From contig NC_045148.1 in assembly GCF_008831285.2 (NCBI RefSeq), forward strand, positions 3,968,001 through 4,032,000: a DNA stretch of 64,000 nucleotides. The letters run 5' to 3'. The notes under the pieces are model-generated. The model ran no database searches, was not told the origin of the DNA, and worked only from the letters and a program-made list of their open reading frames with translations. This document shows positions 10,290-21,010 of this stretch, one piece after another. The DNA is from Nymphaea colorata. Lineage: Eukaryota > Streptophyta > Magnoliopsida > Nymphaeales > Nymphaeaceae. How positions within the stretch are numbered: the first letter of the stretch is position 1; each line of letters opens with the position of its first letter. Made by a program: the position numbers and the translations under genes.

Positions 10290-11753
10290 CAAATATTGGG
10301 TCGAAGCCATGAATGAAGAAATGCCTGCCTTAAGTGAATGTCAAACTTGAGAGATTGTTCCTCGTCCGGATGGTAAGAACGTAGTGGGTTCAAAATGAGT
10401 TTACAAACTCAAGTATAAACCCGATGGAAACATTGATTATAAGGCTAGACTTGTGGCTAGAGGTTTCACTCAGCAGTACGGGAAAGATTATGATGAGACT
10501 TTCAGTCCAGTCATCAAGATGGGAACAATCCGGGTTATCATATCTCTTGCAGTCTCATATGGATGAACTTTGTATTAGTTGGATGTTAAAAATGCTTTTC
10601 TCCATGGCTTTCTTAAAGAAGAGGTATACATGGAACAACCCCCAGGTTATGCTACGAATGATCCCGCCAAATGGGTGTGCAAGTTACAAAAATCGTTGTA
10701 TGGGCTAAAACAAGCATCTCGTTCATGGTTCGATAGATTTTCCCTTCATATACAGCAGGCTGGTTTTCGCAGAAGTTCACTTGATCACTCCTTATTCATA
10801 TATCATTCAGGTGAAGTTACCACTTGGCTGCTCATATATGTGGATGACATAGTTATTGGAAATTCTTCGTCTCATATATCCCATGTAAAGGAGGTATTGA
10901 AACAAGAATTCAAGATGAAAGACCTTGGCGAATTACGGTATTTCTTAGGTGTAGAGCTTGATAGAAACGGCGACACATTAACTCTTACGCAACATAAATA
11001 TACTCTTGATATTTTGGACAGAGCATGTATGACAAATTGCAAGTCCATAAATACATCTAGTGTTCTCAACACCAAATTGAATGCCTCTGATGGGAGTGAT
11101 GCATACCCAAATCCTAGTTTCTATCGGAGTATAGTTGGCATGTTGCAATATCTCACTTTTACATGCCCAGACATAGTATATGCAATGAATCAAGTATCTC
11201 AATTTATGCATGCACCCACAGAAGGGCATATGGATGCTACCAAATGCATTTTGTGTTACCTTAAGGCCACTCTTGGGGATGAATTTGTCTACACAAGACA
11301 ATCATCTGTTTTACATGGACACAACATTTCCACCTATACTGATGCAGATTGGGCAGGTGATCCAGACAATAGACGATCAGTTTCCGGTTATTGTCTATTT
11401 CTTGATTCCAATCTTATTTGTTGGAGTACCAAGAAACAACGTGCAGTTGCCAGATCTAGCACTGAGGCAGAATACAGGGCAATGGCTGCAGGCACAACTG
11501 AAGCTTCATGGTTACGTCATCTGCCTGGGGAACTCTCCCTTCCCATTGCTCAGTCATCTCTATATTGTGCAATAAAAGTGCTATCAAGATTGCTTTCAAT
11601 CCTGTTCTACATAATCAGACTAAACATATAGAGATCGATCAACATTTCATTCGTCAAAAGGTTGAAGAAGACGAAATTGCTCCCATTTATATAGACACGT
11701 CTCAACAAGTAGCTGACCTTTTTACTAAAGGGCTCACAGGACATCATTTCTAG
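10290..11753 (+). mobile_element. Copia reverse transcriptase and RNase H (mostly open)
   Basis: Stops occur near 10350, 10396 and 10566; from 10579 a 350-codon open stretch covers most of RT and RNase H. Visible motifs are LDVKNAFLHG, SLYGLKQASRSWF, the catalytic YVDDIVIG near 10838-10862, the RNase H DADWAGDPDNRRS, and ARSSTEAEYRAMA. A frameshift near 11570 separates the last part, which ends VADLFTKGL. Confidence 0.95.
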
Positions 11754-11792
11754 GAATTGAAGAACAAGTTGTGCATGATCAAACCTCATGCA

Positions 11793-11807
11793 CAACTTGA
11801 GGGGTGC
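11793..11807 (+). other. Polypurine tract of the plus-strand copia
   Basis: ACTTGAGGGGTGC immediately precedes the 3' LTR at 11808. Confidence 0.85.
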
Positions 11808-12087
11808 TGTTAAAGATTGTATGATTTGGATCGGGTCAACCAGACCGGACCCATCTTCTCCACACGCCCAATCATAATGGGCGGTGGCATACTTGTATTT
11901 TTTAACATTGTTTTGTGTATTTTATTGTATACCAAATCAGTATATAATGATATCAAGAGGCAAACGTTAGGGTTGCTGCTCTCTTTCTTCTCTCTCTCTC
12001 TCTCTTGTACGTACAACCCATTCCTCTTCTTCTCCTCTTGCATCTAACTTCATCCGGTGGTTTGGCATTAGATATCAAAATCTTACA
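11808..12087 (+). mobile_element. 3' LTR of the plus-strand copia
   Basis: A 280-bp LTR from TGTTAAAGATTG to AAAATCTTACA, followed by the target-site duplication CAAAC. It matches 7347-7624 closely. Confidence 0.95.
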
Positions 12088-12092
12088 CAAAC

Positions 12093-13200
12093 CACCATTG
12101 CAACAATTCCATTGGAATTTCTCTTTATGAATAACGAGTGATCTGATGGAGATTGCTGAAAATCAAACTTCGACCCAACCTCAAATACTTTATGGAACCA
12201 AGTCCGTGGACTCTGCTTGAAGCCATATATAGCATTCTTAAGGTGACATACCTTCCCATACTCTCCCTGTCTCTCGAACCTAAGAGGTTGTTGCATATAA
12301 ACTGCTTAGAAAGATCACCATATAACAATGCATTTTCCACATCAAGTGGGGAAGAACTCCAGCCATAGTGAACTGCCAAAGAAATCATAAAACGAATTGT
12401 AGCCAATCTGGCAACAAGAGAGAAGGTTTCAAAGAAATCGACACCATAGGTTTGGGTGCATCATTTGGCCACAAGACGATCTTTATTACCTCTCTACCGA
12501 GCCTTTGAATGGTACTTGATTGTGAACACCTATTTGGAACCAACAACATCACTCAGAGAAAAATGGGGGTAGGGGGGTCAACTAGGTCCCAGGTGCCACG
12601 GGAGATCAAGACATCTATCTCATTTTGTATAGGTTGCCTCCATGTGGGGTTTAGAAGAGCCTAATGATGATTCATGGGTAGCCTATAAACACACATTTAA
12701 CAGTTTGAGCAGCAAGTTTGTGTTTGTTTGGTTCCAATATATGTACAAAACAAAGACATCTAAAAGTTTTAAGAGCCATGTGAAACAATGGACACTCTGG
12801 GTAGAGCAATTGGATAGGTGTTTGATCATAAATGGACGATGAGGGCATGCGACTTATAAGATTATCATGTAGTAAGCATTGCATTTCCCTCGAAAAATAC
12901 GATGGAACATGATTTTGAAGCATAAGAGTTCAAAGAAGGTGTCTGTGTTTTCTTTTAGCTACTTTATTTTGTTGGAAGGTATGGTGCAGGTGAACTGGGG
13001 GAAAATTTTATGAGCTCTGTAAAATTGCGTGAATGAAACATATTAAATTCAAGAGCATTGTCAGTGCGAGCATACTTGGCTAAAAAAGGAAACTGCGTTT
13101 TTATTTCAAGAATAAATGTTTTGAGAATACAGATTTCTGACTTTTCTTTTATCAAGAACACCAAAGACACTTTAGAATGATGATCAACAATGACTAAATT
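12093..13200 (-). mobile_element. Copia RT N-terminal part and integrase remains
   Basis: This continues the minus-strand copia beyond the nested element. RT motifs such as KNAIYGFKQSPRTWF and PSDHSLFIKR lie at about 12110-12230. Integrase pieces with KTFRCLCFVHI and KCVFIGYP lie at about 12672-12790, and a core segment with ARTDNALEF lies near 13050-13075. Frames are broken. A deletion joins integrase to gag near 13200-13220, removing the pre-integrase and zinc-binding part. Confidence 0.8.
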
Positions 13201-13738
13201 ATACCTAAACTTTGACCGACTAGTGCAGTCTGAGTGATTGGTCTGCTAGAAGGTGGAACAAACCAAGAGGGAGAACAGCCATGCTTATTTCAACGTCTAT
13301 CCTCCAAATGTCACAGAATGTACACTGGAGTTTCACGCGACCTCCAGTTTCTTTGCCACCACCTCTACCACGCGAAGGAATGAAAGAGCCATGGCTACGC
13401 CCCCCAACAACTACTAATGCTGAAGTAGGGATACCACTAGAGGTCTGAGTAAGGGTAACTGCAAGACAACTGAACGTGTTGTAGGCTTTTGCAAGGTTAG
13501 GAATCTTAGCTCCTGCAAGTATCTGTACCTTGGTGGCTACATAATCAGCAGACAACCCAGATAAGAATCTGGCTACCATAGTTTGCTCGAAATGAGTTGT
13601 ATAACCATCCTTGCATGGAGGACAGACTCCCTTCAACTTTTCAGAGGCAGACTTAACTGAAGAGAAATACTTAGCAAGGTCATGCTCTCCCTATTGGAGG
13701 CCATGCTCTACCTGTAAAATTCTACTCATATTCTTGTG

Positions 13739-14337
13739 TGTATATTTCTCGCAAAAGCTCCCACATACGGGCGGTCGGAGCCCGCAGCCACATTTGAAAC
13801 TCGGTGGGATAGTTTTGTCGCCTTGGTTTTTGAATTTGAACTATGTAATTGCTCTGGGCGAGTACTTAAACTAAGCCAAGCAATGTATTGAGGGATCGCA
13901 TGTATTGCTTTGAGTCTTTTAAGTTTTGCTTGACGAGAAAAGTCTTCGAGTTGAGGCAAAGGCTGGTTGTCCCTTGTTCCTTGAGTTTTCGTACAGGTGG
14001 TGGTTTGGATGGTAAGTCTAGCGTGTAGACTTACGCCATGCAGGTGAAGAACGAAAGAAAAATTCGTTCCTGTAACAGTTGGTATCAGCACCAGTAGTCT
14101 CGTCTCCTGAGTCTCAGCACCAGTAGTCATCGTTACACTCTGGTCTTTCTGATGTTCAACAACTGAATAAACGATGGTAAGTCTAGCGTGTAGACTTACG
14201 CCATGCAGGTGAAGAACGAAAGAAAAATTCGTTCCTGTAACAGTTGGTATCAGCACCAGTAGTCTCGTCTCCTGAGTCTCAGCACCAGTAGTCATCGTTA
14301 CACTCTGGTCTTTCTGATGTTCAACAACTGAATAAAC
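13739..14337 (+). mobile_element. Gypsy-type LTR fragment inserted in copia gag
   Basis: Plus-strand sequence from TGTATATTTC ends as an LTR (CGTTCCTGTAACA, 14077) followed by a primer-binding-like GTTGGTATCAGCACC. Copia gag continues on both sides, and GTG abuts both ends, so the unit is an insertion. It carries only the LTR end and a short piece of leader, so it is a truncated element. The family is not one of the others in the window. Confidence 0.6.
14008..14337 (+). repeat. Perfect 165-bp tandem duplication across an LTR/PBS boundary
   Basis: 14008-14172 and 14173-14337 appear identical base for base. Each copy contains the LTR end, the primer-binding-like site and leader. Because 165 is a multiple of three, the opposite strand keeps one open frame through both copies. 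The identity indicates a very recent duplication. Confidence 0.95.
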
Positions 14338-14471
14338 GTGCATGACTGTATCTCATAATTTGTGCCGTCTAGTTTAACAGTCAATCCATATCAAAAAGGA
14401 TTAGCAAAGGCTTTGTAGTTTGCCACAGGGTCAGACTTACCTATCTCACATGGATGCTTGTTTCCTGCCAT

Positions 14472-15570
14472 GGATCCTATACACAATAAAGAAGCTTTGC
14501 CCAACAAGAAATATTACCAGTAGCTCAAACAGGGAAAGGAACAGGCGCAGGCCATGATTTAGAATGAACTCCCCAATCAGCAGAGACAGAAAGCAATAAA
14601 ATCGATCACAAAATTCTATCTTCAAGACCACACCACATGAGAAAGTTACACCCACAGCCAATAGAAAGATAGGTGAGCAGCACATCAATGGGAGGTGGAA
14701 CTAACAGCAATCAAGATCAAGCAAAGTCAGCATGTCGATCAATTGTAGCAGTCCAGCCACACCACTTCATTAACTAGCATCAACAATCATACAAAGTAGG
14801 CTGATACGAATACCTCTTTGTTAACTAGGCTGAGAGAAAAGACCAAGGACATCATACACCATGGCCATCATGCTGGATGTCTAGCAACTGGCTTAACACA
14901 GACCCAGACTGCAGCACGTGCAGCCACTCACACTGTCACACACAATAGATCTTCGCAGATGACATCAGATCTCCACCAAGCTGCATCTTCATTGGAGTCT
15001 TCTACAAAGAATTATGCTCACGAACGACAACGTAAGTCACATGGGTACTTCAGTAAGGTCCATGTACCCGTGTCGTCGTACCCGTACCTAAAATGGGTAC
15101 TTGGACACACTCAGGTACCTTTAGACTCAAACGGCTCAATTTTACTTTGATTGAATCTTTTCCACCTTACTTTTCATTCTATTCTTAGAGTTATTGTTCA
15201 TTAACATACTAATTTTTTTATTTATATCACTTGTTTACTAAAATGTTGCTTTCATTTTGATTTTTTTTGTGTTATTTTGCTTACATACATACATATCTCT
15301 TGCCGTACCCCCATACCCACATTTTTTAAAGTTGTACCCGTACCCAAACCGTACCCGTACCCATGTGACTTAGACAACAACCATATTAGCTATTGTATTT
15401 TCAGCATGATTAGATCTCTGAACAGCTACTGACACCTTTCAAGCTTAGAAGATCAACAGGAAGAGACAACGAGAGAAAGGAGACGGAGAAGGAGTAAGAA
15501 GAGGAGGAAGAAGAAGAATAGGAGGAATTCCAAACCCTAGCCGGCAGAAAGCGTTCCCAGATTCATGAAC
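14472..15570 (-). mobile_element. Long leader of the minus-strand copia
   Basis: About 1.1 kb between the primer-binding site and gag, without recognised coding sequence. It includes the MITE at 15033-15372 and a purine-rich stretch at about 15460-15520. Confidence 0.6.
15033..15372. mobile_element. 340-bp MITE with GTACCC-rich ends
   Basis: Terminal inverted repeats TAAGTCACATGGGTAC (15033) and its complement (ending 15372). Inside each end are multiple GTACCC/GGGTAC motifs. Flanks GACAACG and GACAACA look like a 7-bp target-site duplication with one mismatch. The interior is AT-rich and non-coding. Confidence 0.8.
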
Positions 15571-15803
15571 ACTCTGATACCATGTCAAGGCCAGAAGTTT
15601 GGAGAGAGAGAACATAATTCTTCATTAACCCTACCACTCACTCGACTTAATGGAGTCAAGGTGCACGGCAATAAGAAATTACATAAAAGAGTTCAATCAA
15701 TGTTGAAAATAACAGAAACACTCCTGAGTGATAAAAGAGACTGAAAGAGACTTCCGTAACTTAAATTATGTTAAAAACATGATAACTTCCTAAGTCTTCC
15801 ACA
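15571..15803 (-). mobile_element. Right (5') LTR and primer-binding site of the minus-strand copia
   Basis: The minus strand reads LTR (15803 down to 15583, ending CTTGACA) and then TGGTATCAGAGT (15582-15571), the initiator tRNA-Met site. The LTR aligns with 5162-5379. Confidence 0.85.
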
Positions 15804-16790
15804 AAGGCGTAGAATGATAAGAGTAGGCCCAGAAGAGTGGGTATCCATCAAAGAGCTTCATAAGTAGATCTTCCATCGGAAGACGCAACAAAAGTGCCTG
15901 CCAGCAAAAGTGTCAAAATTTTTCGGGTATATCTTACAGCATGCCTTTGGTTATTGCGTTATGAGAGAAAGAATGGCCCTAAATATCATATTGCTAAGGT
16001 TTGTTTAGTACTTATTCAACATTAAATCATTAATCTATGTGAACATATCCAAGTTTCAATCTCCTACAGCTGGCCAGGTTACTAGTGCTAGTGCACATTA
16101 ATTGTCCTGTGTAGCAACTGAAACGTTAAGCATACAGATAGTTCAGGGAATTTTTGGCGAACTGTTTATCTTTTCTGATTTTCAGTAGATGGGTTAATGG
16201 CTATTGGAAGTTTCATCATGCTTCCAGACAGTAAAAAGGAATGCAAATAATTGCTGCTTATGGAAATCTCATCTGAGACATTCCCATGATTGCTATATGT
16301 GCACAAAACATTCACAAAATTATTCCCTCAAAAAACAAGAGCTGGATGTAAGAAACTTGAAAATCATGAGTTGCATATGGCACCTGAAAGGTTAAGCTGA
16401 TCAAGAATGAAAATTTGTTGCTTCTTGGATTCTATAATGTTATGATATCGATATTCAGTTTCTATTCTTTGGTGAACACTGAGTGTACCCAAGTTCCTGT
16501 CCCAACTCTATACTTACCTACAGGAAAGTGCTGCATCGTTATGTGATAATTTCACTGCTGTATGATGTGAGCATTGCACTGTTTCCTTTGAGACAAATTA
16601 TAAACCTCACTTCCCCCAGTTAAAAAGAGTGCCAATTTAGTTTGGTTCTTGAATCACTAAAAGACTATTAAAGTACTATGCCATCTTGGTTGCATAGTTG
16701 CAATGTCGATGCTGGTTAACTTCTTTACATAGTCTATAACTGTATGTTATGTACGTATTTGTTTATGAAGTTTTGACCATAACTACGCAG

Positions 16791-16874
16791 GTGCGTGGTT
16801 GTTTGTCGCCTTATATGTCCACCAACTTTATCTCTGTGACAAAGAACTTTAGAGAGGGCTCACACACGGCATGA
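16791..16874 (+). CDS. NOL9: NOL9/GRC3-like polynucleotide 5'-kinase, terminal exon
   Basis: Acceptor AACTACGCAG, then an open frame VRGCLSPYMSTNFISV running 27 codons to a TGA at 16872-16874. The GC(L/I)SPY(M/L)STN block follows the IPT-LLQ segment in plant NOL9 proteins, and the phase-0 join to the exon ending at 4804 restores that order. Together the two exons encode about 69 C-terminal residues. Neither exon has a stop or frameshift inside it, so the gene may still be expressed despite the 12-kb intron. The 3' UTR would follow in 16875-17300, but no clear poly(A) signal was found. Confidence 0.75.
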   Translation: MRGCLSPYMSTNFISVTKNFREGSHTA

Positions 16875-17916
16875 TGGGACACTACTTTCAAGCTCTGATG
16901 GTGGGAGAAAATCATGTTGGAAATGTTTCTTTGCATAAGTGACTTTCTGATTGCCAATGGCCATGGATGACACTCTTGTTGTTGGAGATGAGCATTTCAG
17001 AAGCCTTTCGTAAGAGTTCATCTGCTAATGCACCAGTTATGAAGAAGCATCGGTTGGATCTCTTGTTCTTCAGGCGACGACAGTTGGAAGAGTTTTAGTT
17101 GGAACTTGCATGTACCGGGAGCTGGGAGTGAAGTATGAAGGCCATTTTGCTCAGGGTTTTTTTTCCCCTTTTGGTGATACAGTATTGGTGTAACCAAAAA
17201 GCAATTCCCCATTTGAGAACCACCATGAAATTCTGCTATTTGTTTAGGCTTGATACATTAAGATGTCTGTAAATCATTGAATTTTTTTAGGTTAGGCTTG
17301 TTTTACGTATTTCATATGTTCAAGGGCACGAAATGACCTTTGCATTGTGTTTTAACAATGTGTTCAATTTCTCCTGTACTATAGAGTGGAAAATGAGCTG
17401 ACCAAATTGAACAAGACATACTTAGACTCAATTCATTAAATTACTTGGTAGTCCGCTATTTAGAGTCATTTAATCACAAAATAGCTTGTTGGGGCGAATC
17501 TCATCCACTCTTTTTTTTTTTTTTTATTAACATAGCAAGCTCAAATTGGACTAGATTCAAGCCGAAGTTTGATGTTGTGAGTGGGTCGTCCATATAGAAT
17601 TTAATCTTGAAGTCTTAGGTTGATTTTGCGTGAGTTCACATGAACAAAACTAAATTTGGAAAAATGAGTTGGAAATAAATAGGCTTAATTAGTGTTTATC
17701 ATGCCTTTCCCTTTTTGTGCGTACGATGTCTTTCTACTTTTCTAGCAGTAAGGTTGTGAGCTGCACAATGAATTAAAGAGTAAGATGGGTACGCACAAGA
17801 TGGTATCAAACCTCTGTACTTAATCTTCCCGACACACATATGCAAGGCAATTTGTACAGACAAATTAGGAGCCGTTGCATATAGACAGTATTCGATTGAG
17901 TTTGAGTGGTGATAAA
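16875..17916. other. 3' flank of the NOL9-like gene, no further gene seen
   Basis: Contains a presumed 3' UTR, then AT-rich intergenic sequence with a poly-T run at about 17510-17525. No reading frame is supported. Confidence 0.5.
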
Positions 17917-18178
17917 AAAGCCGTTCCAATGAAGCTCAAAACATTTTGTCTAGATTGTTGTTATTGGTTTGCATGAGTTTGGCGCTAATAAAGCTGTTCA
18001 GAAATTTAGTCTGGAATAAAGCAGTTCCAATGAAGCCCAAAACATTTAGCGTGCATTGTTGTCAATGGTTTGCACGAGTGCGGAAGTCAAAAAGCCGTAC
18101 TATTGAAGCCCAAAATATTTAGTCTGGATTATTGTCGATGGTTTGCATGAGTGGTGTTAATAAAGCCGTTCCAAGAGG
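17917..18178 (+). repeat. Imperfect tandem repeat, about 73 bp unit
   Basis: Three longer copies start near 17920, 18021 and 18094, plus a partial copy near 18165. Each begins AGCCGTTCCAATGAAGC or a close variant and includes TTGTTGTCAATGGTTTGCA. An extra 27-bp partial copy lies between the first and second. Confidence 0.8.
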
Positions 18179-18974
18179 GAGAGACAGATAAGAAAAATTT
18201 ATTCCGTTCCAAGAAGGAGGGACAGATAAGTAAATTTATTTCTAACTCATTTTCAAATATACTTTCGTTCATATAAAACTCAAGCAAAATCAACCTACCC
18301 ACTCACGACTTCAAACATGAGCTTGAATATAGTTTCAAGCTGAGCTCATTATATGAATCAAAGAGTAGATGAAAGTAGGTTATTCTTCAAGTGTTTGCAC
18401 ACTTTGAAATGATTAGGGTAAACTTATAAAATATAATAAGAAAATGTCAATTCGGACTCATTGAGGCTTAAATAAGTAACTCGGTCCAAGATTAAGACTG
18501 GAGCAACCTGCTAGTCCACGTAGCCAAGCCATGGTCTCATTAAGGTATTGAGTGATCACTAATTAGGTTGGAACTGCCCAGTCAGTTCAGACACTTTGGG
18601 CATGAGTTGGGTTGTGACATAACCATGACAACTTCTTTTAGGTTATCTGATTTAAAGTTATTTTGTGCATTGAATGAAGAGAGATCTAAACGGCACTGTC
18701 ATGGTATGTTTAAACGAAGAGTTGTGTGTGTATAGATGTGTGTGCGTTGCGTCTAGAGTGTTGAAAGAGTGTCATTCAATGGTTTTAGCAATCCTAGACT
18801 TTGATGAATCTGACCATTTAAATGAACTTAGGACATCCAAACAATATAAATAAAAGAGATAATCCAGTTATATCAAATTTTATGAATAGATAAACATCTG
18901 GAGGTTAATAAATTCGTTGTACTAAATCTTTTCTATTTTATTTATCAAAAACAGCATTGGGTTGCCAAAGAACA

Positions 18975-19010
<36 letters not shown>

Positions 19011-19132
19011 ACTAATATGAAACGGTACCTATCTTCTGTTATCCAACTTATGCCCTCCATTACAAGCCAACAACTATGTACAAGGTCATCCTACAAATAC
19101 AAATTTTAAACTCTATATTCATATTTTACCAT

Positions 19133-19190
<58 letters not shown>

Positions 19191-19839
19191 CCGCTGAATA
19201 AGGATTCCAAGAGAAAAATGATATGTGCTCATGATTGGCAGGCCTTCTTGAAACCGTTAGATGCACAAAGGGTACAATCACAACTTGGTTGTGCGTTTCT
19301 CAAAGCAATGTTAAAAAGATTCGTTAATGTTCTAGTCTCGCTTTTTCTCTCTTACGCACTCGTTTTAATGCTTTATTCTCTCTGTATAATTTTCAAGTCA
19401 ATTTTTTGTTTAAGCTAGGTATCTCAGCTGCAATTACCTGTACAAAGAAAACAATATAACTGCAAAGTGAACATTTCAGATTTAACAGCCCCCCTGAGGC
19501 GAAATAAGAGTGGTTTTGTTACTGACGAAGATAGGGATAAAACAAGTCTTTTTCAACATTCAAGAAAGTGGTTACATCCATATGCCTAAAGAACCACTCT
19601 TTAAAAGGCGACATCATTGATCCATATTTGAATGGCACGGCCACTATGATGAGAAATTGTGGGGAGGATGTGACTGAGAATGAAGTGAAGCCAGATGGCT
19701 CTTGGCATTTCTAGAACGAGATAAATAATAGAGGTCTTGGGCAGTGGCGCCTGCCTGATAGTTCTCTTCGTTTGTCTGCTAATGGTGAATTGAAATATCA
19801 TAAATGACATACTAATAAAACAAAAAGGTGCTTCTGAAC
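18179..19839. other. Intergenic AT-rich sequence with microsatellites
   Basis: No gene recognised. It contains (CA)n at 18976-19005 and a compound (AC)n(AT)n run at 19133-19189. Confidence 0.6.
18976..19189. repeat. (CA)n and (AC)n(AT)n microsatellites
   Basis: (CA)n at 18976-19005 and a compound (AC)n(AT)n at 19133-19189, with ordinary AT-rich sequence between. Confidence 0.95.
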
Positions 19840-21010
19840 GCAAAGCTTGAAATTGGGAATCAAGAAAATTCATAATGGAGTTTCGGAAGCAAGCATGTGT
19901 GATGAATTTTGTACTTCGTCTTCTCCAATTTATGCATCTGATGATTTTAAACAAAAGATCATGGCTAGAAGCAGCAGTGCCACTAGCAATAATAAAGATG
20001 GTGAAAATTTAAGTGTTGATCAAGATCATCATTTTGATTTCATATGCTGGTAAGAAGCTGGACTCAGCATTTTTGGATCCTGAAATTTTTGGGATAAGCA
20101 ATAGGGAAACCAATTCATACCAATGGAGATAGATATATCGTAGTCCTCAGAAGAAGAAAATGGGAAGACCTTAAATGTCATCCATCTACTGTTTGGTGTT
20201 GTATTCCCTGAAAAAGTTTATGAAGCTGGTCAAGACGAGTGCAACGCAGGTCATTTCATTGTTCTTTCAACCAGTGTCACAGAAGCATTCCCCCATGGCC
20301 AGGACCTTGGAATTTTCCACGACCAGGATGATGATTACAAAATCTAGGACTGCCCTCAGAATGGGAGGTTTCAATGATGGCCAGTAGTCTGTCGTCCGCC
20401 CTACGCCAACAAATGGTTATGAGTTGACTTCAGAAGCTGTGCCAAAGACTTCAGGAATTAATTAAAGGTCTTGCATCCCAGGTAGATCCTTCAGTTTCCC
20501 AGTTGAACAATGCAATCGTTAATAATGTTCAAGATAAACCTTTATCCTTCGATGCTGACGACCCTTCCACACTATTCTTTCGCCCTCCTACACCTCTACG
20601 TACATCCATGGAAGCTGACTGCAGAAACCAGACAATCATGGCTAACTTTCATGTCCAGGTAAAGAAAAAGACACAGATTGACTAATGATTTTGTTACTTA
20701 CAAAAGAGTGGGATGTTTTCATTTATTTGGTTACGTGTCAATTGACCTTCTCATTTATCTGGAATACTGTTTGGATTATTCTTGCCTCACCATTTCACCA
20801 TTATCTGACATCAAAGAAGAAAAGTATGAACAAAGTAAATGCACCGTCATCTTGACTCCAAAATAAGCGCATGATTTCTGATGAAGACAACCAAGGTAGC
20901 AAGTTAATGCTTCAACAGGGTTTTTCTCACATAAACGATTCTGCAAACGAATTTGAACATTAACAAACAGGATGAAAGTGGCTCGCATCGTTTCCATGTC
21001 CTTATGGCGG
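19840..21010 (+). pseudogene. Unidentified protein-coding remnant
   Basis: Several stretches in different plus frames look like real protein. They include one with ASMCDEFCTSSSPIYASDDF (about 19885-19945), one with VVLRRRKWEDLKCHPSTVW and CNAGHFIVLSTSVTEAFPHG (20138-20310), one with LQELIKGLASQVDPSVSQL and FFRPPTPLRTSMEAD (20440-20620), and one with DEDNQGSKLMLQQGFSHIND (20880-20940). A donor-like GTAAAG follows at 20660. Stops and frame changes between the stretches suggest decay, although some could be introns. No family was recognised. Confidence 0.45.

Larger units (their letters stand above)
7347..12087 (+). mobile_element. Full-length plus-strand Ty1/copia retrotransposon
   Basis: A 4,741-bp element with both LTRs (7347-7624, 11808-12087), a primer-binding site, gag, integrase, RT-RNase H and a polypurine tract in copia order. 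It is flanked by the 5-bp target-site duplication CAAAC (7342-7346 and 12088-12092). It interrupts the RT of the minus-strand copia, so it is younger. The two LTRs differ by roughly a dozen substitutions plus a CT-repeat length change, judged by eye, which points to a fairly recent insertion. The coding region has several stops and frameshifts, so it is no longer autonomous. Confidence 0.95.
13220..14471 (-). mobile_element. Copia gag, interrupted by an LTR fragment
   Basis: Minus-strand gag runs from MAGNKHPCEIGKSDP (ATG at 14471) through LTVKLDGTNYEI, then is split by 13739-14337. It resumes with ARFLSGLSADYVATKVQIL and a glycine-rich GRGRGGGKETGGR segment. The zinc knuckle is truncated after CTFC. 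Confidence 0.8.
5162..15803 (-). mobile_element. Minus-strand Ty1/copia element with four nested insertions
   Basis: Bounded by two related LTRs (5162-5379 and 15583-15803), with a primer-binding site beside the right LTR and a polypurine tract beside the left one, so its 5' end is on the right. Internal pieces read on the minus strand in correct copia order: gag (14471-13220), integrase (about 13200-12660), RT (12570-12093, then 7341-6871) and RNase H end (5661-5395). Interrupting insertions are the LTR fragment at 13739-14337, the full copia at 7347-12087, the TIR element at 5662-6706 and a MITE in the leader at 15033-15372. All coding parts carry stops and deletions. The 5 bp flanking each LTR (ATAGT and AAGGC) do not match, so the target-site duplication has decayed or one end was rearranged. 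Confidence 0.85.
4805..16790 (+). other. NOL9: Giant last intron of the NOL9-like gene, filled by nested transposons
   Basis: The intron is 11,986 bp, with GT at 4805-4806 and AG at 16789-16790 (AACTACGCAG). Nearly all of it (5162-15803) is a minus-strand copia element with further insertions. The flanking intron parts, 4806-5161 and 15804-16790, show no recognisable coding sequence. The phase-compatible exons on both sides and the family match across the junction support this reading. Confidence 0.7.

Noticed and set aside
13726-14343. A 205-codon minus-strand frame
   Set aside because: It exists only because a 165-bp unit is duplicated in frame; its sequence is LTR and leader, not protein-coding.
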